A DNA stretch of 64,000 nucleotides from Gammaproteobacteria bacterium (lineage in GTDB: Bacteria > Pseudomonadota > Gammaproteobacteria > Nevskiales > Nevskiaceae). Positions 48,361 to 57,800 of the stretch are shown piece after piece; position 1 is the stretch's first letter, and every line of letters begins with the position of its first letter. The notes under the pieces were generated by a model. It searched no databases and had not been told where the DNA came from. It saw nothing but the letters and a program-made list of their open reading frames with translations. Made by a program: the position numbers and the translations under genes. Location of the stretch: the NCBI GenBank assembly GCA_026398815.1, contig JAPLSA010000028.1:1-64000 (forward strand), read 5' to 3'.

Positions 48361-51300
48361 ATGGATAACAACAGCCGACGTCAGCGGGGACTGAACCGTT
48401 GCGGATGGATGACCACCACGGCCGCAGCGGGCGCGCTGCTGCTGGCCGGCGCCGCGCAAGCCCAGGCGGCGCCGACGCTGCAGGCCAGCGCCGCCACGCA
48501 GATCGCCACGCTGCAGCAGATCAAGCAGGCGCGCACGGCGATCGAAGACAAGCTCGACACCGCGCTGTACATGGCGCTGCTCCGGCAGCGCGGCGACACA
48601 AGGCTGGCGCAGCTGCCCGCCTACCAGTATCTGGCGGCCGGCAAGGACGGCCGCTACACGGTCGACATCGGCATCGCCGGCCGCGACGACACCGACGCCG
48701 TGCTGCACAAGCTCGTCGAGCTGAAGGCGGTGCTGGTATCGGCGAAGGACGCCGCCTACCGCCACCAGACGATCCGCGCGCGCGTTCCGCTGGCCGACCT
48801 GATGGCGCTTGCCGCGCTCAAGCAGGTGACGCTGATTGCCGATGCGGTGCCGGCCACGACCCACGCGCTGGACCGCTCGGAAGGCATCGAGGCACATGCC
48901 GCCAATCTGGCGCGGGCCAGCTATGGCGCCAACGGCGCCGGCCAGAAGGTCTGCGTGCTGTCCGACGGCGTGACCTCGCTGGCCGCCGCGCAGGCCAGCG
49001 GCGACCTGCCGGCCGTCGACGTGCTGCCAGGCCAGTCCGGCACCGGCGATGAAGGCACGGCGATGCTGGAGATCATCCACGACCTGGCGCCCGGCGCCGC
49101 GCTCGGCTTCGCCACCGCCTTCATCAGCGAAGCCAGCTTCGCCGACAACATCCGTGCGCTGGCCGCCAGCGGCTGCACGGTGATCGTCGACGACATCCTC
49201 TATTTCGACGAATCGCCATTCCAGGACGGACCGGTGGCCGTGGCGGTCAACGACGTGACCGCTGCCGGCGTGCTGTATTTCTCCTCGGCCGGCAACGAGG
49301 GCAACAAGACCGACGGCACTTCCGGCACCTGGGAAGGCGATTTCAAGGCCAGCACTGCCGCGAACCCGACGCCGCTGGCCGGCGTAGGGCCGCTGCACGA
49401 CTTCGGCGACGGCGGCAATTCCCTGCGGGTGACCGCGGCCGCTTCGGCCGGCGCGATCCTGACCTGGGCCGAGCACTACACGCTGAGCGGCGGCACCGCC
49501 GCCACCGATTACGACCTCTACGTGCTCGACGGCGCGCTGAGCTCGGTCACCGGCTCGTCGATGAGCCGCCAGAACGGCAGCGGCGGCAACGACCGCGCCT
49601 ACGAGCGCGTGAGCAACGTGCCGAGCGGCAGCCGGCTGGTCGTCAACCGCTTCGCCGCCGGCCCGACCGCGCCGCCGATGTTCAACCTGATCGCTTTCCG
49701 GGGGAAGGTCGATCCGGCGCTCAGCACCGCCGGCACCACGCGCGGTCACAGCGCGGCCGCCGCCGCCTTCAGCTTGGCGGCGACGCCGGCGGCGACACCG
49801 TTCGACGGCAGCACGCCGCCGGGGCCGTTCCCGAACGCCTTCACCGCCGTCAACGCCACCGAAAGTTTCAGCTCCGACGGCCCGCGCCGGATCATCCTGC
49901 GGCCGAACGGCGCGGAGATCACGCCCGGCAATCGCAGCACCACCGGCGGCACGCTGCGCCAGAAGCCGGACCTGACCGCCGCCGACGGCGTCAGCACCTC
50001 GGCGCCCGGCTTCAGCACCTTCTACGGCACCTCGGCCGCCGCGCCGCATGCCGCCGCGATCGCCGCGCTGCTGAAATCCGGCGCGCCGACCCTGACGCCG
50101 GCCCAGGTCCGCACCGCGCTGACCTCGACGGCGATCGACATCGAAGCGCCGGGCGTCGATCGCTCGACCGGCTTCGGCATCGTCATGCCGGGGCCGGCGC
50201 TGGCCTCGGTCGGCGCCACGCCGCAGGCGGTGCTGGCGGTCGGCAACGCGGTCTACACGCAGGTGTCGGGCGATGGCGACAACGCCATCGAGCCGAACGA
50301 GACCTGGTCGGTGTCGATCCCGCTGCGCAACGTCGGCGCGGCCACCGCCGCGTCGGTCAGCGGCACGCTGAGCGCGCCGTCGACCACCGGACTGACCATC
50401 CTCGACAGCGTGTCGAGCTACCCGAACCTGGCACCGAACGCCAGCGCCGCCAACAGCACGGCGTTCCGCTTCCGGGTCGAGTCGAACTACCTCTGCGGTC
50501 GTCCGCTGGCGCTGCTGCTGACGGCGGCCTACACCGGCGCCAACAGCCCGCAGCCGTTCCCGCTGACCACCTCGACCGGCAACCTCGGCAGTCGCCAGAC
50601 CTTCCGCTACAGCGGCCCGGTGGTCGCCATTGCCGACGGCAGCAACACCGGCCCGGGCGCCAATGCCAGCCTGCCGGTCGCGGTGCCGACGCTGTCGGGC
50701 GTGATCGGTGACATCGACCTGAGCATTGACGGCAGCACCTGCAGCGCAGCGGCCGGCGCCACGACGGTGGGCATCGACCACACCTATCTCGGCGATCTGC
50801 AGGTACGGCTGCTGGGACCGGACGGCACCGTGGTGCCGGTGATCAGCAATGTCGGCGCCGGTGGCAACAACTTCTGCCAGACGCTGCTCGACGACGACAG
50901 CACCGGCGGCAGCATCCAGACCACCGGCAGCGCGCCGTACACCGGCAGCTTCAAGCCGAACGCCGCCTTGAGCGCCTTCGACGGCAAGAGCGCGGCCGGC
51001 ACCTGGACCTTGCAGGTGCAGGATTTCGCGGCCGCCGACACCGGCAGCGTGCGGGCGTTCTCGCTCGGCATCACGCCGTCGGTCTGCGATGCGGTGTCGC
51101 TGCCGAGCGCGAGCATCAACGATGTCAGCGTCATCGAAGGCAACAGCGGTACGAAAACCGTCACCTTCACCGTCACGCTGTCGTCGCCGGCGCCGTCCGG
51201 CAGCACCACCAGCGTGCGCATCGCGACAGCACCGGGCACCGCGACGGCCGGAAGCGACTATGTCAGCAGCTCCGGCACGTTGACCTTCGCCGCCGGGCAG

Positions 51301-51786
51301 ACTTCGCGCACGCGCAGCATCACGATCAACGGCGACACGATGCCGGAAGGGAACGAAACCTTCTTCGCCAACCTGTCGTCGCCGGTCGGCCTGACGATTG
51401 CAGACAGCCAGGGCGTGGCGACGATCATCGATGACGATGCGCCTGCGGCACCGAGCCTGTGGATCAACGACGTCTCGGTCCCCGAAGGCAACAGCGGCAC
51501 CCGCAACATCACCTTCACGGTGACCTTGTCGGCGGCGGCGAGCGGCACCGTGGGGGTCACTGCGACGACCGCCAACGGCACGGCCACCGCCGGCTCCGAC
51601 TACACCGGCGGCACGGTAAATTTGAGCTTCGCGCCGGGCCAGACCTCGCGCACCGCCAGCCTGCCGATCCGGGGCGACACGGCGGTCGAGCCGAACGAGA
51701 CCTTCTTCGTCAATCTGAGCAATCCCACCGGCGGCGCGACGATCGCCGACGGCCAGGGCATCGGCACCATCCTCAACGACGACTGA
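48361..51786 (+). CDS. Secreted sedolisin/subtilase-like peptidase with P domain and two Calx-beta domains
   Basis: 1141 residues. Signal region ends near 37 (GALLLAGAAQAQAA). The catalytic domain is S8/S53-like with Asp202 in CVLSDGVTS, Glu231 in DEGTAMLEIIHDLAPGA where subtilisins have the histidine, Asn312 in SSAGNEG and Ser558 in YGTSAAAPHAAAIAALL, i.e. a Glu-Asp-Ser arrangement. A proprotein-convertase P-like domain is at about 755-905 (DIDLSIDG; TYLGDLQVRLLGPDG; GTWTLQVQDFAAADTGSV) and Calx-beta domains are at about 911-1025 and 1030-1141. Ribosome site GGGAGG precedes ATG 48361. Secretion is likely; target unknown. Confidence 0.9.
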   Translation: MDNNSRRQRGLNRCGWMTTTAAAGALLLAGAAQAQAAPTLQASAATQIATLQQIKQARTAIEDKLDTALYMALLRQRGDTRLAQLPAYQYLAAGKDGRYTVDIGIAGRDDTDAVLHKLVELKAVLVSAKDAAYRHQTIRARVPLADLMALAALKQVTLIADAVPATTHALDRSEGIEAHAANLARASYGANGAGQKVCVLSDGVTSLAAAQASGDLPAVDVLPGQSGTGDEGTAMLEIIHDLAPGAALGFATAFISEASFADNIRALAASGCTVIVDDILYFDESPFQDGPVAVAVNDVTAAGVLYFSSAGNEGNKTDGTSGTWEGDFKASTAANPTPLAGVGPLHDFGDGGNSLRVTAAASAGAILTWAEHYTLSGGTAATDYDLYVLDGALSSVTGSSMSRQNGSGGNDRAYERVSNVPSGSRLVVNRFAAGPTAPPMFNLIAFRGKVDPALSTAGTTRGHSAAAAAFSLAATPAATPFDGSTPPGPFPNAFTAVNATESFSSDGPRRIILRPNGAEITPGNRSTTGGTLRQKPDLTAADGVSTSAPGFSTFYGTSAAAPHAAAIAALLKSGAPTLTPAQVRTALTSTAIDIEAPGVDRSTGFGIVMPGPALASVGATPQAVLAVGNAVYTQVSGDGDNAIEPNETWSVSIPLRNVGAATAASVSGTLSAPSTTGLTILDSVSSYPNLAPNASAANSTAFRFRVESNYLCGRPLALLLTAAYTGANSPQPFPLTTSTGNLGSRQTFRYSGPVVAIADGSNTGPGANASLPVAVPTLSGVIGDIDLSIDGSTCSAAAGATTVGIDHTYLGDLQVRLLGPDGTVVPVISNVGAGGNNFCQTLLDDDSTGGSIQTTGSAPYTGSFKPNAALSAFDGKSAAGTWTLQVQDFAAADTGSVRAFSLGITPSVCDAVSLPSASINDVSVIEGNSGTKTVTFTVTLSSPAPSGSTTSVRIATAPGTATAGSDYVSSSGTLTFAAGQTSRTRSITINGDTMPEGNETFFANLSSPVGLTIADSQGVATIIDDDAPAAPSLWINDVSVPEGNSGTRNITFTVTLSAAASGTVGVTATTANGTATAGSDYTGGTVNLSFAPGQTSRTASLPIRGDTAVEPNETFFVNLSNPTGGATIADGQGIGTILNDD

Positions 51787-51822
51787 TCACGCTCGCCAGC
51801 GCGGCTTCGTCAAAGCCGCGAT

Positions 51823-51862
51823 CGGAAAACGGAAAGGCGCTTCGGCGCCTTTCCGTTTTCCG
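51823..51862. terminator. Bidirectional intrinsic terminator
   Basis: Perfect 18-bp inverted repeat (CGGAAAACGGAAAGGCGC and its complement) around a TTCG loop, between the converging subtilase gene and regulator 3. Both sides end in A/T-rich stem bases, so it can stop both transcripts. Confidence 0.85.
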
Positions 51863-51869
51863 GCACCGG

Positions 51870-54611
51870 CTACAGGCCGGCGATCGCTTCGCGGGCCTTG
51901 CGGGTGTTGTCGTTGTCGGCGCCGAGCGTGCGGGTGAAGGTGGCCAGGCTTTCGTCGAGCAGCGTCCGGGCTTCGCTCTTGCGGCCGTGGGCCGCCAGCA
52001 GGCTACCAAGCTTCAGCGTGTACCAGCCGAGATCCCATTCGCCATCGCGGTACTGGCGACGGGCACCCGCGAGTGCGGCCCGGGCCAGCGCTTCGGCTTC
52101 GCTGCCGCGACCGGCGGCATCGGCGATCAGCGCCAGGTTCATGCCGTGCAGCAGGCTGTCCGGATGGTCCGGGCCAACGCTGTCGTGGTCGATCTTCAGC
52201 GCCTCGCGGGCCAGCGGCAGCGCTTCGGCCGCGCGGCCCAGACGCATCAGGGTCAGCGCGACATTGTTCAGGCTGCGGGCCAGCTTCGGCGTATCAGTCG
52301 GCACGCCGTGCTGACGCTGGAAATCGAGATAGCGCTGGAACAGCGGTAGCGCCTCGGCGTTGGCGCCGGACACGGAATAGGCATAAGCGAGGCCATTGGC
52401 GGCGGTAACGCTGTACTGGGTCTCGCGACCGCCACTGATCGCCAGCGCCGCTTCGCGCGCCGCCCGCTGCTCGGCGATCGCCTCGTCGACCCGACCGGCC
52501 ATGTTCAGCACGGTGCCGAGGCTGCGCCGGCGCGACACCGACAGGATGTGCCGTTCACCGTGCTGCCGAAGGGTCTTGCCGAGCACCGACCGCGCCAGCG
52601 CCAGCGCGTCGTCGAAGCGCTGCGCCTCGGCGAGATAGAAGGCCAGGTTGTCTTCGGTCTGCAGCGTCAGTTCGTGATCGTTCCCGAGCCGCCGGCGCAG
52701 CTCGGCGACCATCGCCAGTTCCGGCTCGAGGCAGGCGGCGGCCACGCCGCGCAGGCCGCAGTCGACGGCGATCAGCGCCTGCCGCGCGGTCAGCTCGGTG
52801 GCGGCGTCAAGCGGTCCATGGGCGAGCACCGCCTGTGCCAGCGCCCGTTCGCGCTGCAGCTCGTTGGCGTTCTCGTAGGCAGCGAGCAGGTGCAGCTGCG
52901 CCGCCCGGGTGTCAGCCGCCGTGTCGCCGAGCAGGCGACGGCGCTGCTCGACCGCCGATTCCAGCAACGGAATCGCCAGGGCCGGATCGTCGAAGCCGCT
53001 GTAGATCTGGCCGATGGCATCGGCAATCGCTGCCGCCGGCAGGGAATCGGCCGGGAAACTGCGCTTGAGTTCATCGGCCGCAGGGCCGATCAGCGCGCGC
53101 AGGCGGATATCGGGGTCGGCGCTGATCAGCGGATTGGCCGCCGACAGCAGGTTGCGGGTCAGGAAATCGGTGACCGCCTGGGCCGCCTGCGCCTGCGCTT
53201 CGGCGCGCCGGCTTTCGCCTTCAGCGCGGAAGTACAGCGCGGTGCTGGCCGCGAAGCCGAGCAGCAGGGTCGCCGCCAGCGCCCGCAGCAGGCCACGTCG
53301 CGCCTGGGCACGGGCCAGCCGCTGCTCGAGATCGCGGGCATGGGCCTGCACCGCCAGATCGCGCGCCTGTTCGAGCCGCCGCAGATCGAGGCTGCGCAGC
53401 CGCAGCGCCAGCTGCGCCGCTTCGCCAAGCCGCACAGCCGGATCGCCGGAGGCGGCCGCAGCAATGTCCTCGCGCAGCAGCTGGTCGGCGACATCGTTTT
53501 CCCAGCCCGGCGCCAGCGGCCGGCGGAAATCGCCGACCACCATCTGGTAGAGCATCACGCCAAGGGCATAGACATCGGCACGCGCCGACGGCGGCTGGCC
53601 GGCCAGCAGTTCCGGCGCCAGATACAGCGGTGTGCCGCTGGCGCTGCCATCGCCGATCCCGGTCTGGGTGAAACCCATGCGGGTGATGCCGAGCGCGTCG
53701 AGCTGGCCGGCATCGAACACCCGGCCACTGCCGAAATCGCTGAGCCGGACGTGCGGCAGGCCTTCGCCATCGAGCCGGATCAGCACGTTGCCGGGCTTCA
53801 GGTCCTTGTGCAGCACGCCGGCGCTGTGGATCGCCGCCAGCGCATCGGCGATCTCGGCGACCAGGCGCAGGCGGGTCGCCGGTGACAGCGCTGCCAGCCC
53901 GCCCTTCGCTTCGGCCCATTGCTGCAGGCTGCCTTCGGGGCTGTATTCGAGTTCGATGAAATGCGGCGCGGCATCAAGCTGCCAGTCGAGGATGCGGGCC
54001 AGGTCGTCGCGCGGCCCGAGTGTGTCGTTGAGCAGGCGGAACAGCGTGATCTCGCGTTTCAGCGCAGTGGTCGGCGCACCGTCGGCGGCGAACTTGAACA
54101 CCCGCGGCGCGTGGGTCTTGGCGTGCTCGCCGAGCCAGACCTCGCCGAAACCGCCGCCGCCGAGGCGCTGGCGGAACTGCCAGTGCGGCCGCAGCGGGAT
54201 CGCCTCGCCGGCTGCAAAGCCGAAGCCGTGTGCGGTCGCCAGCGCGGTCAGCTCGCCGCGGCCGCTCGCCTGGCTGCTGACATCGGCGGCCAGCCGGTAG
54301 CCATAGCCGTAGACGGTGCGGATCAGCAGCTGCTCGCTGTCGCCGATCGCCTGGCGCAGGCGGCCGACGCACTTGGTCAAGCTGGCCTCGGTGACGATCC
54401 GGCCCGGCCACAGGGCGTCGAGGATCTCGTCCTTGGTGACCACGTCGCCGGCATGGGCGAGCAGCAGGCGCAGCAGTTCCTGCGGCCGGTATTCGAGCGG
54501 CACGACGACGCCGTCGACCGTCAAGCTCAAGCTGGCCTCGTCGAACTGCACGCGCCCGAAGCGCCACAGGATCGGGCTGCCGGGCGCGGGCTTGTCGAGC
54601 GGCTGGGTCAT
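51870..54611 (-). CDS. Membrane regulator: winged helix + Ser/Thr kinase + TM + TPR (regulator 3)
   Basis: 913 residues. Winged helix at about 14-111 (SLTKCVGRLRQAIGDSEQ and IRTVYGYGYRLAADV), kinase at about 145-400 with glycine loop LGGGGFGEVWLGE, Lys173, HKDLKPGN at 268-275, DFG at 292-294 and APE at 332-334, membrane segment at about 442-461 (LLRALAATLLLGFAASTALYF), TPR-like helices to the end. Close paralogue of regulators 1 and 2, with regulator 1 the nearer. The ATG at 54611 is the natural start. Divergent from the GloVer-repeat gene at 54809, with a triplet operator candidate at 54681-54708. Inputs and outputs are unknown; binding of its own operator is inferred. Confidence 0.9.
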   Translation of the reverse strand: MTQPLDKPAPGSPILWRFGRVQFDEASLSLTVDGVVVPLEYRPQELLRLLLAHAGDVVTKDEILDALWPGRIVTEASLTKCVGRLRQAIGDSEQLLIRTVYGYGYRLAADVSSQASGRGELTALATAHGFGFAAGEAIPLRPHWQFRQRLGGGGFGEVWLGEHAKTHAPRVFKFAADGAPTTALKREITLFRLLNDTLGPRDDLARILDWQLDAAPHFIELEYSPEGSLQQWAEAKGGLAALSPATRLRLVAEIADALAAIHSAGVLHKDLKPGNVLIRLDGEGLPHVRLSDFGSGRVFDAGQLDALGITRMGFTQTGIGDGSASGTPLYLAPELLAGQPPSARADVYALGVMLYQMVVGDFRRPLAPGWENDVADQLLREDIAAAASGDPAVRLGEAAQLALRLRSLDLRRLEQARDLAVQAHARDLEQRLARAQARRGLLRALAATLLLGFAASTALYFRAEGESRRAEAQAQAAQAVTDFLTRNLLSAANPLISADPDIRLRALIGPAADELKRSFPADSLPAAAIADAIGQIYSGFDDPALAIPLLESAVEQRRRLLGDTAADTRAAQLHLLAAYENANELQRERALAQAVLAHGPLDAATELTARQALIAVDCGLRGVAAACLEPELAMVAELRRRLGNDHELTLQTEDNLAFYLAEAQRFDDALALARSVLGKTLRQHGERHILSVSRRRSLGTVLNMAGRVDEAIAEQRAAREAALAISGGRETQYSVTAANGLAYAYSVSGANAEALPLFQRYLDFQRQHGVPTDTPKLARSLNNVALTLMRLGRAAEALPLAREALKIDHDSVGPDHPDSLLHGMNLALIADAAGRGSEAEALARAALAGARRQYRDGEWDLGWYTLKLGSLLAAHGRKSEARTLLDESLATFTRTLGADNDNTRKAREAIAGL

Positions 54612-54680
54612 TGCCTGGGCGTCTCTTTAGGGTGCCGGCCGAAAGTCGCAAGGCCTTGATGTCGTTCGGTTTCCCGAGAA

Positions 54681-54708
54681 TTCTGAACAATTCCGAATTT
54701 GGTCAGGA
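54681..54708 (+). promoter_or_regulatory. Candidate operator: TTCNGAA, TTCNGAA, GTCAGGA triplet
   Basis: TTCTGAA (54681), TTCCGAA (54691), GTCAGGA (54702), spacing 10 and 11 bp, 69 bp from regulator 3 and 100 bp before the GloVer-repeat ATG. Same phase and order as at 40732-40759. Confidence 0.6.
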
Positions 54709-54808
54709 TTGCCAGCCCCGCAATTTCCATCATCCACCCCGATCGCTGCAAGCCGGTGCCGAACGACCACGCAGCAGACCTCGCGGCAGAACTCCTGGGA
54801 GAGCGGAC

Positions 54809-57800
54809 ATGAAACGGATGGCAGACAAGGGATACCGGGCAGCAGCGCCCCGGCCGGGACGGCAAGCCCGGCACTGGCTGGCGGCGGTGGTCGGCTGGCT
54901 GACGCTGGCCGCTGCGGCGATCACTGCGGTGCCGGCCCAGGCGGCTGCCCGTGTCGTCTACTCGCTCGGCCTGCATTCCAACGATGCCCGCCAGGGCGGA
55001 AGCTTCTATGGCTCGGGCGGTTCCTCGAACAGCAACGGCGCGCTGCGTGGGCCGGACGGCAGCGTCTATGTCGCGACCAGCGGCCTGCTCAACGACGGCA
55101 CGGTGCTCGCCCGCTATGGCACCGACGGCAGCTACACCGCGCTGCACTGGTTCAACGGCGGCAGGGCGCTTGACCTCGCCGGCACCACGATCAACGATCT
55201 TTCCGGGGCCCGCGGCACGCCGATCATCGCCAGCGACGGCGCGCTGTACGGCGTCGCCGCAGCGGGCGGTGCCAAGGGCAACGGCGGTGTCTATCGCCTG
55301 ATCCTGTCCGGTGCCGATGCCGGCGAGTACCGGATCATCCACAGCTTCGACTGCGAGCGCGGCTGCGCGCCGTCCGGCAGTCTGGTCGAGAACGCCAATG
55401 GCCTGTTCTACGGCACCACGCGCACCGGCCGCGGCAGCAACGATGTCGGCAGCGTCTACAGCCTGAGCAAGACCGGCGTTCATGTGCTGCTGCACGGCTT
55501 CGCCAGCAGCAATCCGGCTGGCGGCAACGATCCGCAGTCATCACTGACGCTCGGTGCCGATGGTGCCTACTACGGCAGCACCGTGTTCGGCGGCACCGGC
55601 GGCGGCGATGGCTGCAATGCCTGCGGCACGGTGTTCCGGATCACCACCGGCGGCAGCTTCACCACGCTGCACAGCATGACCGCCGGCGAAGGCAATCGGC
55701 CGATCGGCCGGCTCGCGCTAGGTGCCGACGGCAATCTCTACGGCACCAACGCCGCCGGCGGCGGCACCTCGACGTCCGGCAGCGTCTACAACGGCAGCGC
55801 GTTCCGGATCACCCCGGCCGGCACCTTCACCGTGCTGTTCCGCTTCATCGCCGACACCAGCGTCGACGCCGCCAATACCGGCATCTATCCGGCGTCGGGC
55901 CTGATCACCGGCCCGGACGGCAATTTCTACGGCACCACCGAAAGCGCGGTGCCGACCAATGCCGCGCCAGGCTGCGCCGGCAGCGGGGCACTCGGCCCGG
56001 CCGGCACCGTCTACCGGCTGACCCCGGCAGGCGTGCTGACCACGCTGTCCTGCTTCACCTACGACAGCGCCGGCCGCCACGCCGACGGCAGCGGCCCGGA
56101 TGCGGCCTTGACGCTCGGGGCCGACGGCGCGTTCTACGGCACGACGATCAGCGCCGGTCTGGTGCCGGCGGGCACCACGCCGTCCAATCCGTCGACGCCG
56201 TCGGTGGGCAGCGGCACCGTATTCCGCGTCACCAGCGGCGGCAGCATCACCCGCATCGCCACCTTCTCGGCCCCGCCGAGCGAAGGCCGCACGGCCAGCG
56301 GTGCCTTGCTGCAGGCGGCGGACGGCAGCTTCTACGGCGTCACCGCCGCGGGCACGCCGAAAGGCTACGGCGGCTCGATCTTCCGGGTGACGGCCAGCGG
56401 CACGCTGAGCACGCTGCATCAGTTCAGCCCCGGCGGCCTGCCCGAATCGGGCGTGATCGCCGGTCCGGACGGCGCGTTCTACGGCGCGGCGGAACTGGGC
56501 GGCAGCAATGGCTTGGGCTCGATATACCGGATCACCGCGGACGGTGATTTCTCGACCCTCTACAGCTTCACCGGCGGTGCCAACGGCCTGCGTCCGAAAG
56601 CCGCGCTGACCCTGGGCAGCGACGGTCTGTTCTACGGCACCACCAGCGAGGGCGGCAGCGGCACGGGCAGCGGCACGATCTTCCGGGTCTCCCCGACCGG
56701 CAGCTACACGCCATTGCACAGCTTCGATCTCGCCACCACCGGCAACCAGCCGCTGGGCAAGCTGCTGCAGGCCAGCGACGGCAACTTCTACGGCACCACC
56801 ACCAGTTTCGGCGCCAACAACGCCGGCACGCTGTACCGGCTGACCCCGGCCGGCGTGGTCACCGTGCTGCACGCTTTCCGGGGCGATGCGAGCGAGGGCG
56901 GCGGCCCGGCGGCCGGCGTGATCCAGGGTGCCGACGGCGCGCTGTACGGCACCACGGCCGGCGGCGGTTCCACCGCGGGCGGCACCGTGTACCGGGTGAC
57001 GCTGGATGGCGCGTTTTCGACGCTGTACACCTTCCGTAGCGGCGCGCCGGGCGAAAACCCGCGCAGCCCGCTGCTGCTCGGCCGCGACGGGAATTTCTAC
57101 GGCACCGCGTCGAACATCAGCTTCAATGACAGCCGTGGCGTGGTCTACCGGCTGACCCCGCAGGGCCAGTACGCAGTGGTCTACCAATCCGCCAGCCTTG
57201 CCAACGAGGACGGTCTGGAGGACGAGCCGATCCAGGCCGCCGACGGCGATCTCTATGTGCCGACCCGCAGCGATGGCAGCTTCAACTTCGGCAGCGTGAT
57301 CGCCATCAGCGGCCCGGCCGACCGGGTCGGCACGCTGAGCGCAGCGGCAGGCATCGGCAGCGTCACGCTGAACTGGCCGGTGGCGCCGCGCGCGGTCAGC
57401 TACAACGTCTACCGGGCGACGACGCCGGGCGGTCAGGGCAGTACGCCGATCGCCACCGGCATCACCGCCGCCGGCCTGACCGGCAGCTACTCGGCGACCG
57501 GCCTGACCGCCGGCACGGCGTATTACTTCACCATCACCGCGGTCAACGCGCTCGGCGAAACGCAGTTCTCCAACGAGGCGAGCGCCACGCCGACCGCCGC
57601 AGCGCCCACGGTGTCGATGACCGCCAACCCGGCCAGCCTGGTGCTCGGTGCTTCATCGAACCTGACCTGGTCGTCGACCAACGCCACCGCCTGCACCGCC
57701 AGCGGCAGCTGGAGCGGCTCCCGCGCCACCAGCGGCAGCGCCAGCGTCACCCCGGCCGCAGCAGGCACGGCGACCTACACGCTGAGCTGCACCGGAGCCG

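Noticed and set aside
55718-57187. 489-residue minus-strand open frame with repeated motifs
   Set aside because: Mirror image of the GloVer repeats on the plus strand, so the repetition is derived from the real gene.
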